A stretch of DNA of 62,760 nucleotides, from contig DCVT01000009.1 in assembly GCA_002328075.1 (NCBI GenBank), positions 1 through 62,760 on the forward strand. The letters are read 5' to 3'. The notes below the pieces were generated by a model. That model did no database searches and had not been told where the DNA came from. It saw only the letters and a list, made by a program, of their open reading frames with translations. Source of the DNA: Anaerolineales bacterium UBA2181. GTDB taxonomy: Bacteria; Chloroflexota; Anaerolineae; Promineifilales; UBA4811. The translations under genes were made by a program, and so were the position numbers. Positions 26,310 to 38,375 of this stretch are shown here, piece by piece. The number at the start of each line of letters is the position of its first letter. Within the stretch, counting starts at the first letter, position 1.

Positions 26310-27095
26310 ATGGACCCAGCGCTGGCCGATCGCCTGAACGAGATAAACCGGTCATTCTATGGCCGGTTTGCGGCCGCCTTTGCAGAGAGCAGGAGCCTGG
26401 AACAGAGTGGCCTGCATCGCCTACGCGATCACATTCCAGTAGGCTCTCGGGTGTTGGACGTGGGATGCGGTCCGGGGAGGTTTGCTTTATTGTTGGAGCG
26501 GTGGTCCGAGTCGTTCCCCGTGCACGGCGCCGGCCCAGAGTCTGCCCAACCCGTCAACGCGACTACCTATACCTACCTGGGCCTTGACAGCAGTTCGCAA
26601 TTGATCGAGCTGGCCATCCAGCGCACTGCTCACCTCGAACGAGTGGCAGCCGATTTGCTCGTGGCAGACCTGCTGGCGCCGGCGTGGCGCGACGCGGTCA
26701 GCGGCCGCAAGTTTGACGTGATTCTGCTGTTGGCCGTGCTGCACCACGTTCCGGGTTTCGACAATCGGTTGGCTCTCATGCGTGCTCTGGCGGAGCACCT
26801 GGATCACGGTGGCAAGTTAGTGGTTTCTGTGTGGCAATTTGCCGACCATCCGCGTATGCGGCGCAAGATCGTCTCTTGGGATAACGTTGGGGTGCAACCG
26901 GCAGGATTGGAGCCAGGCGACTACCTGCTGGATTGGAAACGGGGCGGAACAGGGTACCGCTACTGCCACCAGGTCGACATGGCCGAGTTGAATCGCCTGG
27001 CAGGGGCAGCGGGGCTGGAGCTCCTGGAGACGTTCCGCGCGGATGGCAAGGAAGGGAATCTCAGCCTGTACGGCGTGATGAATGCGGCCACCTGA
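26310..27095 (+). CDS. Class I SAM-dependent methyltransferase (Trm9/ALKBH8-like arrangement)
   Basis: A 261-residue protein. The SAM-binding motif I is VGSRVLDVGCGPGRFALLL; motif II is YTYLGLDSSSQLIELA, then ADLLAPAW and the post-motif FDVILLLAVLHHVPG. The opening INRSFYGRFAAAFAESRSLE and the late VSVWQFADHP, LLDWKR, YRYCHQVDMAELNRLAGAAG pattern resemble Trm9-type tRNA methyltransferases and bacterial relatives. Substrate is therefore possibly a tRNA wobble uridine, but this is inferred only from the pattern. The stop codon overlaps a strong hairpin. Confidence 0.85.
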   Translation: MDPALADRLNEINRSFYGRFAAAFAESRSLEQSGLHRLRDHIPVGSRVLDVGCGPGRFALLLERWSESFPVHGAGPESAQPVNATTYTYLGLDSSSQLIELAIQRTAHLERVAADLLVADLLAPAWRDAVSGRKFDVILLLAVLHHVPGFDNRLALMRALAEHLDHGGKLVVSVWQFADHPRMRRKIVSWDNVGVQPAGLEPGDYLLDWKRGGTGYRYCHQVDMAELNRLAGAAGLELLETFRADGKEGNLSLYGVMNAAT

Positions 27096-27123
27096 CCGGC
27101 CCGAATACTCAGTCGGGCCGGTC
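27094..27123 (+). terminator. Terminator-like hairpin at the end of the methyltransferase gene
   Basis: GACCGGCCCGA and TCGGGCCGGTC form a perfect 11-bp stem with an 8-base loop, starting inside the TGA stop codon. No U tract follows, so it may protect the RNA end or act with Rho instead of being a strict intrinsic terminator. Confidence 0.6.
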
Positions 27124-27533
27124 ACGACCAAGCAAGTTGTCTACGGGCAAGGTGCTGGGTATGCGTTCGGTTCGGCTCCTCGAAGGATATCCGTCAGTGA
27201 TGATCGGCAAGGCCGGTCGGGTTCACCCGGTCTGGCAACCTGACAGACCTGCGTCAGCGCAACCACGCTGTCCACCGGCTGACGCTGGCCACACGTCCCC
27301 GCGCGTGAAACTGGACAACGCCCACCGTAGGGTTCGAGGGCGACCTGCCAGGGCGGCACGTTGGTCTTGTGGCCATCCGAGACCGTGGTGAGCTCAGCGG
27401 TATGGCGCAGGATTGGTCAGGTTGTGGTTCATGGACGTCGGGTTATTTCTGCAACCGGTTCGAGAAGGTCAGATAGCAGCCAGAAGCTGTCTGTGCTAGA
27501 ATGTAGATTGGGCGGTACGGCTGGAAACAGAAA
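27124..27533. other. 410-base stretch with no supported gene
   Basis: No reading frame with recognisable content. A TAGAAT at about 27497 could serve as the -10 of the sensor kinase, but no -35 match was found at proper distance. Confidence 0.5.
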
Positions 27534-29543
27534 GTGCGCGAAATGCGAATGAGAAAAGCCAGAATACTCATTGTTGAGGACGAAGCACCGGTTGCGCTAA
27601 AGATATGGAGTGCGTTGACAGCGCACGGTTACGAGATCACAGGGATAGCCCGGTCCGGGGTGGAGGCCATTGATCGCGCGCGCGCGGAGCGGCCGGACCT
27701 GGCGTTGATAGACATTGAGCTCTCGGGAGACATGGACGGCGTAGAGGCGGCGACGGCGCTCCGGCGCGACTGTGGTGCCGCGATCGTGTACCTAACCGCA
27801 GACGCCGACGAAGAGATCGTGCAGCGGGCGCAAGCGGCTCATCCCTATGGCTATCTGGTCAAGCCGTTCGATGACCGCGAGCTACGATCCTCGGTCCAGG
27901 CGGCGCTTCATCACTGTCGGCTGGAATCCTTGCTGGCCAGACGACAGGACATGTGGCGCAAGCAGAGCCGTCGGCTGACGCTTCTGAACCAAGTGGGCCA
28001 GACCCTTACGTCCACCCTGGAACTGCAACAGGTTATCGAGCGCCTTCTCAAGGCGGCCGTCATGGTTGTGGGGGCTGAGGGCAGCTCGGTATGGCTGTGG
28101 TCCGGCAGGCAGGAGGAGTCTCTTGTCTGCCAGGCCCTATATCACAATGGCACGTATTACGCGTTGGCCGATATGCTCCTGGAGGCCGGGCAGGGAATCG
28201 CCGGCTGGGTCGCGCAGACAGGCGAGTGCGCCATGGTGCCTCACGTGAGCCAGGACCAGCGGTTCTTTCCAGGCGTGGACAAACGCACCGGCGTGCAGAC
28301 GCGCTCGCTCCTCGCCGTGCCGGTGCGCATGCGGGACAAGACCCTGGGGGTGCTTGAGGTGGTGAACAAGATTGAGGCACCGTTCACGGCGCAGGACCAG
28401 ACGGTGATGGAAACGGTTGCGGCCTCAGCTGCCATCGCCATCGACAATGCGCGCCTCTTTGAGGAGACCGAGCGCCTCCGGATCTTTTCGGAGAATATTG
28501 TGGAGAGCATGGCGGAGATGCTGGTGGTCACCGACGCGCGCGGTGTTCTCACGTTTGCCAACGCGGCGGCAGCCGAGTTGCTGGGACACAGCCGGGACGT
28601 GCTGGTGGGCACGCACTGGAATGCGTTGTTCGCGCCACCGCATGACCCCACCGTGCAGAGCGGGTGGGAAGCCTGGGCTGGCAGTAACGGTGGACGGTAT
28701 GATACTGTACTACTGGGCCAAGGCGGAAAGCAGATTCCCTCGATTGCCAGCATCCGGCCCTTGCTGGTGGACGGCCGGTTCGATGGGATACTGGCGGCTT
28801 TTACAGATATCTCCGATCGGGTGCAGGCGGAACAGGAACGAGAGAGGCTCATCAACGAGCTGGACGCCTTTGCGCACACGGTGGCGCACGACCTCAAGGG
28901 ACCACTGACCCTGGTCATCGGGTACGCCGACATGTTGCTGCAGGAGGCAGCGGTTGTCTCTGACGAGGAGCCGCAGCAGTACCTCAAAGCCCTGTTGCGA
29001 GGCAGCGCCAAGATGCAGAACATCGTTGATGAACTCCTGCTCCTGGCCAGCGTCCGGCGGCGAGAAGAGGTAGAGGTCGAGCTGCTGGACATGTCGGCCA
29101 TCGTGTCGGAGGTGCTGCACCGACTGGCCTATATGATCGAGGAGGCCGACGCTGTTGTGCAAGTCCGCCACGAGTGGCCCATGGTGTGGGGTTATGGTCC
29201 CTGGGTTGAAGAGGTCTGGGCCAACTATCTCAGCAACGCGATCAAGTACGGAGGGAAACCGCCTCGTATTGAGCTGGGGTATGCGGAAGCCGAGAGCGAG
29301 GGTGGGCGGCCGACGGTGCGTTTTTGGGTCCTTGACAACGGCGCCGGCTTGGAAGCAGAGGAGCAAGCTCGTCTCTTCCAACCGTTTGCTCGGCTAGACC
29401 AGGTTCGAGCTCGCGGCCACGGGCTAGGGCTCTCGATTGTCCGGAGGATTGTGGAGCGGTTAGGGGGGCGGGTCGCGGTCGAGAGCCAGATGGGTAAGGG
29501 GAGCTGTTTCTCGTTCTCGCTACCGCTGGCCGAAGGCGGCTAA
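27534..29543 (+). CDS. REC-GAF-PAS sensor histidine kinase
   Basis: A 669-residue cytosolic hybrid. The receiver domain (residues about 10-125) has acidic ILIVEDEAP, phospho-acceptor Asp in LALIDIELSG, and Lys in YGYLVKPF. A GAF domain (about 155-300; GSSVWLWSGRQEE, LLAVPVRMRDKTLGVLEVVN) and a PAS domain (about 320-430) follow. HisKA has FAHTVAHDLKGPLTLVIGYAD with the phospho-His; HATPase has NYLSNAIKYG, DNGAGLEAEE and GHGLGLSIVRRI. No TM segment is present, so it senses a cytosolic signal or is controlled via REC. GTG 27534, ATG 27543 and ATG 27549 are all possible starts. No response regulator is adjacent. Confidence 0.92.
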   Translation: MREMRMRKARILIVEDEAPVALKIWSALTAHGYEITGIARSGVEAIDRARAERPDLALIDIELSGDMDGVEAATALRRDCGAAIVYLTADADEEIVQRAQAAHPYGYLVKPFDDRELRSSVQAALHHCRLESLLARRQDMWRKQSRRLTLLNQVGQTLTSTLELQQVIERLLKAAVMVVGAEGSSVWLWSGRQEESLVCQALYHNGTYYALADMLLEAGQGIAGWVAQTGECAMVPHVSQDQRFFPGVDKRTGVQTRSLLAVPVRMRDKTLGVLEVVNKIEAPFTAQDQTVMETVAASAAIAIDNARLFEETERLRIFSENIVESMAEMLVVTDARGVLTFANAAAAELLGHSRDVLVGTHWNALFAPPHDPTVQSGWEAWAGSNGGRYDTVLLGQGGKQIPSIASIRPLLVDGRFDGILAAFTDISDRVQAEQERERLINELDAFAHTVAHDLKGPLTLVIGYADMLLQEAAVVSDEEPQQYLKALLRGSAKMQNIVDELLLLASVRRREEVEVELLDMSAIVSEVLHRLAYMIEEADAVVQVRHEWPMVWGYGPWVEEVWANYLSNAIKYGGKPPRIELGYAEAESEGGRPTVRFWVLDNGAGLEAEEQARLFQPFARLDQVRARGHGLGLSIVRRIVERLGGRVAVESQMGKGSCFSFSLPLAEGG

Positions 29544-29623
29544 CGGGGTAGCCGGATTTCCTATTTTCAGCCTCGTCAAATGAGTTATATTCAGGCTGCC
29601 TGCAGGCTTGGAGCTAATACCGG

Positions 29624-30844
29624 ATGTCCGGTTCCGCGCCGGCGCCGGTCATTTCGAAAGGCAAAATTGTGCTGAGGCGGTTCCATCTGACTGTCGGATT
29701 CATTTTGATCACGCTGGCGGCGAGTCTGTGGCTACTTTCCCCGCCAACGTCACAGGGAATGGCGCACGCGGCTGGGGAACTGAGTTCCCTGGACGTGGCT
29801 TTTGAGCTAGAACTTGTCCGGCTGGTGAACGCCGTAAGGGTTGAGCGCGGGTTGACGCCACTGGCTCGCAGCCCGATCTTGACCGCGGCCGCTCGGGCGC
29901 ACAATCAGGACATGATCACCAATGACTTTTTGAGCCATAGTGGTTCCGATGGAGCGTGGCCTGCACAACGTGCTTGTGCCCAGGGCTATGTGCCCTATAG
30001 CTGGGGAGCCTGTTATGTAGGAGAGAACATCGGGGCCGGCTATCCGACTGCCGCGGACGTGTTGATGGGATGGTTGAACAGTCCTGATCACTGGGTCAAC
30101 CTGCTCTGGGACAAGTATCGAGAGGTGGGGGTTGGTTACTCGACCGGTGGCCGGTACGGACACTATTGGACCATGGATCTTGGGGCTCAGCCGTACGTCC
30201 TGCCCGTCTTTGTCAACGAAGACGCCGACAATGCGGATTCGTGCCGGGTCACGCTCACGCTCACCAAGGAAGGCGTCTCGAGTTACGGAAGCTTGGGTCA
30301 GATCACCGGTGTGCGTGCCGGTGAGAGTGCCTCCTTGGCGAATGTGCCATGGACGCCGTGGGCCTGGAGGGTACCGTTCACCTTCTCGGCCGGCGGCGGC
30401 ATCCGGACGGTTTACGTCGAATACACGGACGGCGACCGCAATGTACTGAGCAGTGACAGCATCACGCTCGACCTGTTGCCAGCTCCGTCGGTCCGACCGG
30501 CTACAGTGGTCATCCTGGTTGAGGCAGCAACGGGCAGATCGGTTCCAGCTTGGCCGCAGATTCGGATTTCCGGCGATGACTGTGCTGCGCTGCAGTGGAC
30601 TGCAGAGGTCAACCAACCTTGGGTCATGTTGGGCGCTGAGGCCGGCGTTGCGCCCGCCGAGGTTACGGTGTGGCTGAACTCGGAGCTCGTAGACCTACGC
30701 ACTCCTGGAATCCGACAGGCATCAATCGCGTTCCACGTTACGGATGGGGCAGGGCAGAACACCTCGCTAGTGGCACCCCTTGAGGTTCACATAGTAGATG
30801 TTCTCTACCAACACCACTTTGCCGCTGTTTTCCACGACCGATAA
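29624..30844 (+). CDS. Secreted CAP/SCP-domain protein
   Basis: A 406-residue exported protein. A hydrophobic segment (LTVGFILITLAASLWLL) acts as signal peptide or anchor. The CAP domain (residues about 60-195) has ELVRLVNAVRVERGLTPLAR, AHNQDMITNDFLSHSGSDG, the family ENIGAGYPTAADVLMGW and HYWTMDLG. The C-terminal 200 residues are beta-rich. Some of the first 16 residues (SGSAPAPVISKGK) may be upstream of the true start, with GTG 29669 (VLRRFHLTVG) as alternative. CAP proteins are extracellular with varied roles; no activity can be assigned. Confidence 0.88.
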   Translation: MSGSAPAPVISKGKIVLRRFHLTVGFILITLAASLWLLSPPTSQGMAHAAGELSSLDVAFELELVRLVNAVRVERGLTPLARSPILTAAARAHNQDMITNDFLSHSGSDGAWPAQRACAQGYVPYSWGACYVGENIGAGYPTAADVLMGWLNSPDHWVNLLWDKYREVGVGYSTGGRYGHYWTMDLGAQPYVLPVFVNEDADNADSCRVTLTLTKEGVSSYGSLGQITGVRAGESASLANVPWTPWAWRVPFTFSAGGGIRTVYVEYTDGDRNVLSSDSITLDLLPAPSVRPATVVILVEAATGRSVPAWPQIRISGDDCAALQWTAEVNQPWVMLGAEAGVAPAEVTVWLNSELVDLRTPGIRQASIAFHVTDGAGQNTSLVAPLEVHIVDVLYQHHFAAVFHDR

Positions 30845-30905
30845 CCAACCAGCAGCGGCAAGCGAGTTGGGCCGCGTTTCACCATGGCCGACTGGTCGAT
30901 CCGCC

Positions 30906-31301
30906 TCATTCCGGCCGGTAGATTCGCACCTCTACCGCCTGAGGCCCCTTAAGGGTCTCTTCCACGTCATAGGTCACCTGCTGGCCTGGAGCGTATGCTG
31001 CGATCTCGTCCAGCGCTTCGCTGCGGTGGAAAAAGACGTCTGTTCCGTCTCCACGGTCCAGAAAGCCGTAACCCTTGGTGAGATCGAACCATTTGACCTG
31101 TCCCACCCAATGACCGGTCTGGGGATCAAGCTGCATGGGAGCCAGGGGAATGCCCCGTTCGTCGCGCGGGCCACAGTGCGGGCACAGCAGCACGGACTCG
31201 CGACCGTGACCCGTCGTTTGAACGTAGCGCTCCATCTCAACTGTCCACACGAAGCTGGCGCCGCATCGACTACACTCTGCCCTCGTGTCGCGGTAGTTCA
31301 T
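30906..31301 (-). CDS. Zinc-ribbon plus cold-shock-domain protein
   Basis: A 131-residue fusion. The N-terminus is a zinc ribbon (CSRCGASFVWTVEMERYVQT, then LCPHCG), like the zf-trcl type in which FxFTxxEQxFY follows the first CxxC. The C-terminus is a cold-shock fold with RNP1 as KGYGFLDRGDGTDVFFH and the opening GQVKWFDLT. It probably binds single-stranded nucleic acid. Stand-alone Csp proteins are about 67 residues; the extra zinc ribbon may widen target choice. It is downstream of gyrA on the same strand with a 30-base gap and may be co-transcribed. Confidence 0.9.
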   Translation of the reverse strand: MNYRDTRAECSRCGASFVWTVEMERYVQTTGHGRESVLLCPHCGPRDERGIPLAPMQLDPQTGHWVGQVKWFDLTKGYGFLDRGDGTDVFFHRSEALDEIAAYAPGQQVTYDVEETLKGPQAVEVRIYRPE

Positions 31302-31331
31302 GGAATCCTCGTTTGCGTTCTGTCTCGCCGG

Positions 31332-33782
<2,451 letters not shown>

Positions 33783-33868
33783 CATAACCTCAACTCGCAC
33801 CGTCACAGCGCGGCGAATCCATCACCCATGAGACAGCATGTCACCTGATCCAGCGACGGTCGATCCCA

Positions 33869-33896
33869 ATTGTACGCGGATTGGCATCGGAAGCAA
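33869..33896 (-). promoter_or_regulatory. Possible gyrA promoter
   Basis: On the minus strand TTGCTT (33896-33891) and TACAAT (33874-33869) are 16 bases apart. The -10 is good and the -35 weak. It lies directly after the rpoC terminator, so gyrA could be transcribed separately from rpoC. Confidence 0.35.
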
Positions 33897-33897
33897 A

Positions 33898-33928
33898 CAG
33901 GGCCGGTCCAACGAATGGAACGGCCCTG
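33898..33928 (-). terminator. Intrinsic terminator of rpoC with a UUCG tetraloop
   Basis: On the minus strand CAGGGCCG-T-TCCA pairs with TGGA-C-CGGCCCTG around a TTCG loop (12 pairs, one mismatch), followed by TTTGCTT. It begins 25 bases after the rpoC stop. Confidence 0.8.
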
Positions 33929-33952
33929 TCAGATGCGGCGACCCACGCTGGG

Positions 33953-36900
33953 TTAAAGCGTCACCGGCACTTCGTCTAGCCCAAAACGTCGTTTTGCCTC
34001 GAACGCGTCGACCGATCCGTCACTCGGACGCCGCTCCTCCTCGGCAAACATGAGTTCGCCCTCGCCTTCTCCAGGTTGGTAGTCAAACCCGGTCCCGGCC
34101 GGAATGAGCTTGCCGATGATGACGTTTTCCTTCAGGCCCACCAATTCATCGCGGGTGCCCGCTATGGCTGCTTCGGCCAGCACCTTGATCGTGTGCTGGA
34201 AAGACGCCGCAGAGAGGAAACTATCGGTGGTCAGCGCGGCCTTGGTCACGCCCAACAACACGGGCACGGCGCGGGCCGGCCGACCCCCCCGGGCGCGAGC
34301 TTCTTCGTTGAGTTGCTCGAACTCGTCCCGTTGAATGGTGTCGCCGGGCAACGCGATGGTCTCTCCGGAATCCGTGATCTGCACCTTGTTCAGCATCTTG
34401 CGGACGATGACCTCAAAGTGTTTGTCGTGGATGGGCACACCTTGGGAGCGGTACACCTGCTGGACCTCTTGCAGCAGATATTGCCGCGTGGCTTCCCGGC
34501 CGAGGATTGACAGGATGTGGTGCGGATTCTTGGCACCCTCCGTGAGCGCTTCTCCAGCACTCGCCGATTGCCCTTCCACGACCAGCAGTCGGGCGCCGGC
34601 CGGAATCGGGAACTCGTGCATATCCTTCTCTTCCCAGAACAGGTTGACCTGGCGACCAATTCGGGAGATGCGACCGGCCCGCGGAGCCTGAATCTTTTGC
34701 TCCTCGTGCACGACGATGAGGTCGTTGGCAGCGACCTCCTGGCCATCCTCAACCTGGATATCCCAATCCGCGGGGATTTCAAACGCGTGCTGTCTAATCT
34801 CGCTGTCGGTAACGCGGACAACGCGAACTCCGTCCACCCTGCGTATTTCGCATGTGCCGGCGATGTCGGTGAGCACGGCCTCGCCCTTGGGACGACGCCG
34901 CGCCTCAAAAAGCTCCTCGACGCGGGGAAGACCAACGGTGATGTCACCGCGTTTCTCGGCCGTGCCGCCAGTATGAAAGGTGCGCAGCGTAAGCTGGGTG
35001 CCAGGCTCGCCGATGGACTGGGCAGCGATAATCCCCACTGCCACGCCGGTCTTGACCAATTCGCCGCGGCCCAGATCGCGGCCGTAGCAGTAAGCACACA
35101 GCCCGCGCGGCATCTCGCAGGTCATAGGCGACCGCACGTACACCTCGGCAATTCCGCGACGCTCCACCTCCGAGGCACGCTCGTCGCTGATCATCTCCTG
35201 GGTCTCAATCAGGATCTCGCCGGTGTTGGGATCCACCACCGGCGCGGCGGGATACCGGCCTGAGATACGCTCAGCAAGCGTCTGGTTGCCGACGTTATCC
35301 GATTTTCGCACCCAGATTCCCTGGTGGGTACCACAGTCCACTCCGGTAATGATGATGTCCTGCGCGACGTCCACCAGTCGGCGCGTCAGGTAGCCCGCGT
35401 CGGCCGTGCGCAACGCGGTGTCTGCCAGACCCTTGCGGGCGCCATGGGTGGAAATGAAGTATTCCAGCGCCGAGAGCCCTTCGCGGAAATTGGAGCGGAT
35501 GGGATGCTGGATGATGCGGCCGCTTGGGTCCGCGATGAGGCCACGCATGCCGGCCAACTGGGTGATGGGGCCAAAACCGCCCTTGGTTGCCCCCGAGAGC
35601 GCCATCATGGCCACCGGCCCGGTGGGGTCCATGGCTGCTCGCACGGCTTCCTCCACCTGTTCCTTGGCGCGCGTCCAAAGGGCGACGGTTCGGCTGTACT
35701 GCTCGTCCTCAGTGAGGAGCCCGCGCCGGAACTGGCGGTCCACTTCGTGCACTTTGGTGCTGGCCTCTTCCAGAATCTGTTTCTTTAGTTCTGGCACGGT
35801 CAGGTCAGAGACTGCAATGGTTGTCCCGGAGCGCGTGGCAAATTCGAAACCCGTGTCCTTGATCCGGTCCACTACCTCCGTCGTGCGCTGCGAACCGACC
35901 ATTTCGTAGATGCTGCCCACCAGCTCCTGAACGTCACCCTTGCCCAACGTCTTGTTGAAAAAGCGCATTTCGGGTGGCAAGACGCGGTTAAACAGGACTC
36001 GGCCGGCGCAGGTGGTGACGAGCCGGCGGCGAGCCTCGCCATCGGGATAGCGCTTGTTCGCGTCATCCAAAAACGTCTCCGTGTAGAGCTGGATCTGGGC
36101 GTGGATGTGAACCTTGTGCAGGCTGTAGGCCAGCTCGACCTCGTCCTCGTCGGAAAAGATCATGCCGTGACCGGGCAACGACTCGTCACTGGAAATGGTC
36201 GTCATATAGTAGATCCCCAGCACCATGTCCTTGCTGGGTGTGACGATTGGAGAGCCGTCAGCCGGTTTAAGGAGGTTGCGTGGCGCCAGCATAAGTTCGC
36301 GTGCCTCTTTCACCGCCCGTTCGGAGAGCGGGACGTGGACCGCCATTTGGTCTCCGTCAAAGTCGGCGTTAAAAGCGGCGCATACCAGCGGATGAATGTG
36401 GATGGCTTTGCCTTCAACCAGTACCGGTTCAAAAGCCTGAATTCCCAGGCGGTGCAAAGTGGGGGCGCGGTTGAGCAGCACCGGCCGTTCCTTGATCACT
36501 TCGGCCAGCGCCTCCCACACCTCCGGCCTTTCGCGCTCGATGGAGCGTTTGGCGCCTTTGACGTTGTTGGCGTCCCCATAGTGAACCAACCTGGAAATCA
36601 CAAAGGGACGATACAGCTCGAGCGCCATGGTTTTTGGCAGGCCACATTGATGCAGCTTGAGCTTGGGTCCGATCACAATGACCGACCGGCCGGAATAGTC
36701 CACCCGCTTGCCCAACAAGTTGCGGCGGAACCGTCCCTTCTTGCCCTTGAGCATGTCGGATAACGATTTGAGCTCTCGGCGGCCGCGCCGCGAGAGCGCC
36801 TTGCCGCGCTGGCTGTTGTCGATGAGGCTGTCCACTGCCTCCTGCAACATACGTTTTTCGTTGCGGACGATGACGTCCGGCGCGCCGAGCTCAAGGAGGC

Positions 36901-38242
36901 GTTTCAGTCGGTTGTTGCGGTTGATCACCCGCCGGTAGAGGTCATTCAGGTCAGAGGTGGCGAACCGGCCGCCATCCAGCTGAACCATGGGGCGCAGATC
37001 CGGTGGGATGACCGGGAGGACCGTCAGAATCATCCACTCCGGGCGATTGCCGGATTTACGCAGACTATCGACAACCTGCAGCCGCTTGGTCGCCCGCTTT
37101 TTCCGCTGCTTGGATCGGGTGGAACGGATTTCCTGCCACAACTCGTCTGCCAGCTTGTCCAAGTCCAGATTCTTGAGGATCTCGTGAAAGGCCTCGGCTC
37201 CCATGTCGCCCTTGAAGACCTGTCCCCACTGGCTTTTCAACTGGCGAAAACGCGCTTCACCCAGAAATTCCAGTTGCCGAAACGACATCAGGTCGTCGCG
37301 GTTTGCCGACTGGTCGGCGCGCTGCCTTTCGATCTCAATCGCCAGCTCCTGGTCTATTTCGTCCAGTTGCAGCTGCACGGCAGCCTGTATCTGGCCTATC
37401 TGCTTTTCCAGGGTCTGCAGTTCTTGCTGGCGCTGGGCCTCGATTTGGGATTGCCGTTCGTTCAGTCGGGTTCGAGAGGTCGTCTGGACGGCAACCAGAT
37501 GCTCGTTGCCGATGACGTCCTCCGGCCGGGCCAGCACCTCTCCGGTAGGCTCGAAGACCAGTGCCTGCTGCATCACGGTACCCATGTGAGATTCGATCAG
37601 GCGTTCCAGGTGCTGGGCGGCCTTGACGACCTCTTCGGTCAGGTTGTTGACCTGTTCTTCATACCGGAGGTTGACCTCCGCTATCTGATCCTGAAGGCGC
37701 TCGATATCTCCGGTGAATGCCTGTTGGGTGGCTGCCTTGCGGGCATTAAACTCGGCCGTGAGGTTGCGCTCGGTCTCGGCGCCCTCTTCCAAGAGCCGGT
37801 TGAGAGCTCGAGTCCGCGCCTCCTCATCCACGTGGGTGACGATGTATTGCGCAAAGTAGAGGACGCGATCCAGGTTGCGGCGCGAGATGTTCAGAAGCAG
37901 ACCCAAGTGGCTGGGAACCCGCCGGGTGTACCAGACGTGCGCGACCGGGGCGGCCAGCTCGATGTGGCCCATGCGCTCGCGGCGAACCGACGCGCGGGTG
38001 ATCTCCACCCCACATTTGTCACAAACGATGTTCTTGTAGCGGATATTCTTGTATTTTCCGCAATAGCATTGCCAATCCTTGGTGGGCCCAAAAATCGCCT
38101 CGCAAAAGAGGCCGTCCTTCTCCGGCCGCAGGCGGCGGTAGTTGATGGTCTCTGGCTTGGTTACCTCACCGTAGCTCCAGCTGAGGATCTGTTCTGGCGA
38201 TGCCAGGCTTACCTTGAGCGCCCTGAACCCTTTTGATTCCAC
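33953..38242 (-). CDS. rpoC: DNA-directed RNA polymerase subunit beta'
   Basis: A 1429-residue subunit. The N-terminal zinc ribbon is CYCGKYKNIRYKNIVCDKCG (residues about 59-80), the catalytic Mg motif is NADFDGDQMAVH (about 624), and the trigger-loop region is MSGATKGGFGPITQL-like near residue 885. The C-terminal part has EPGTQLTLRTFHTGG. Residues about 140-340 hold a long glutamine/glutamate-rich helical insert after the clamp start. The start is GTG 38242 with AGGTGGAG upstream. rpoB normally precedes rpoC directly; here a Nudix gene does. rpoC has its own promoter and a leader containing a terminator. Confidence 0.97.
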   Translation of the reverse strand: MESKGFRALKVSLASPEQILSWSYGEVTKPETINYRRLRPEKDGLFCEAIFGPTKDWQCYCGKYKNIRYKNIVCDKCGVEITRASVRRERMGHIELAAPVAHVWYTRRVPSHLGLLLNISRRNLDRVLYFAQYIVTHVDEEARTRALNRLLEEGAETERNLTAEFNARKAATQQAFTGDIERLQDQIAEVNLRYEEQVNNLTEEVVKAAQHLERLIESHMGTVMQQALVFEPTGEVLARPEDVIGNEHLVAVQTTSRTRLNERQSQIEAQRQQELQTLEKQIGQIQAAVQLQLDEIDQELAIEIERQRADQSANRDDLMSFRQLEFLGEARFRQLKSQWGQVFKGDMGAEAFHEILKNLDLDKLADELWQEIRSTRSKQRKKRATKRLQVVDSLRKSGNRPEWMILTVLPVIPPDLRPMVQLDGGRFATSDLNDLYRRVINRNNRLKRLLELGAPDVIVRNEKRMLQEAVDSLIDNSQRGKALSRRGRRELKSLSDMLKGKKGRFRRNLLGKRVDYSGRSVIVIGPKLKLHQCGLPKTMALELYRPFVISRLVHYGDANNVKGAKRSIERERPEVWEALAEVIKERPVLLNRAPTLHRLGIQAFEPVLVEGKAIHIHPLVCAAFNADFDGDQMAVHVPLSERAVKEARELMLAPRNLLKPADGSPIVTPSKDMVLGIYYMTTISSDESLPGHGMIFSDEDEVELAYSLHKVHIHAQIQLYTETFLDDANKRYPDGEARRRLVTTCAGRVLFNRVLPPEMRFFNKTLGKGDVQELVGSIYEMVGSQRTTEVVDRIKDTGFEFATRSGTTIAVSDLTVPELKKQILEEASTKVHEVDRQFRRGLLTEDEQYSRTVALWTRAKEQVEEAVRAAMDPTGPVAMMALSGATKGGFGPITQLAGMRGLIADPSGRIIQHPIRSNFREGLSALEYFISTHGARKGLADTALRTADAGYLTRRLVDVAQDIIITGVDCGTHQGIWVRKSDNVGNQTLAERISGRYPAAPVVDPNTGEILIETQEMISDERASEVERRGIAEVYVRSPMTCEMPRGLCAYCYGRDLGRGELVKTGVAVGIIAAQSIGEPGTQLTLRTFHTGGTAEKRGDITVGLPRVEELFEARRRPKGEAVLTDIAGTCEIRRVDGVRVVRVTDSEIRQHAFEIPADWDIQVEDGQEVAANDLIVVHEEQKIQAPRAGRISRIGRQVNLFWEEKDMHEFPIPAGARLLVVEGQSASAGEALTEGAKNPHHILSILGREATRQYLLQEVQQVYRSQGVPIHDKHFEVIVRKMLNKVQITDSGETIALPGDTIQRDEFEQLNEEARARGGRPARAVPVLLGVTKAALTTDSFLSAASFQHTIKVLAEAAIAGTRDELVGLKENVIIGKLIPAGTGFDYQPGEGEGELMFAEEERRPSDGSVDAFEAKRRFGLDEVPVTL

Positions 38243-38269
38243 GAAATCGTCTCCACCTCTAGTTGGTCA

Positions 38270-38299
38270 TTGGCAGGCACCGCAGGCGGTATCTGCCAA
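38270..38299 (-). promoter_or_regulatory. Second hairpin in the rpoC leader
   Basis: On the minus strand TTGGCAGATACCGC and GCGGTGCCTGCCAA form a 13-14 bp stem with one mismatch and one G-U pair and a tiny CT loop. It directly follows the U tract of the leader terminator and lies 8 bases before the rpoC ribosome site, so it could influence both transcription and translation. Confidence 0.6.
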
Positions 38300-38301
38300 C
38301 C

Positions 38302-38338
38302 AAAAAAAAGCGCCATGGGACATAATCATCCCAGCGCC
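38302..38338 (-). terminator. Intrinsic terminator inside the rpoC leader (putative attenuator)
   Basis: On the minus strand GCGCTGGGA and TCCCA-TG-GCGC pair (9 bp with a 2-base bulge) around a short loop, followed at once by eight T. It lies about 30 bases downstream of the predicted start of transcription and 60 bases upstream of the rpoC GTG. Upstream GTCAACCA can pair with TGGTTGGC just after the U tract, giving an alternative fold. Confidence 0.72.
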
Positions 38339-38375
38339 TCTGGTTGACTAGCTGCTGTATAGGCATTGCAGGGAA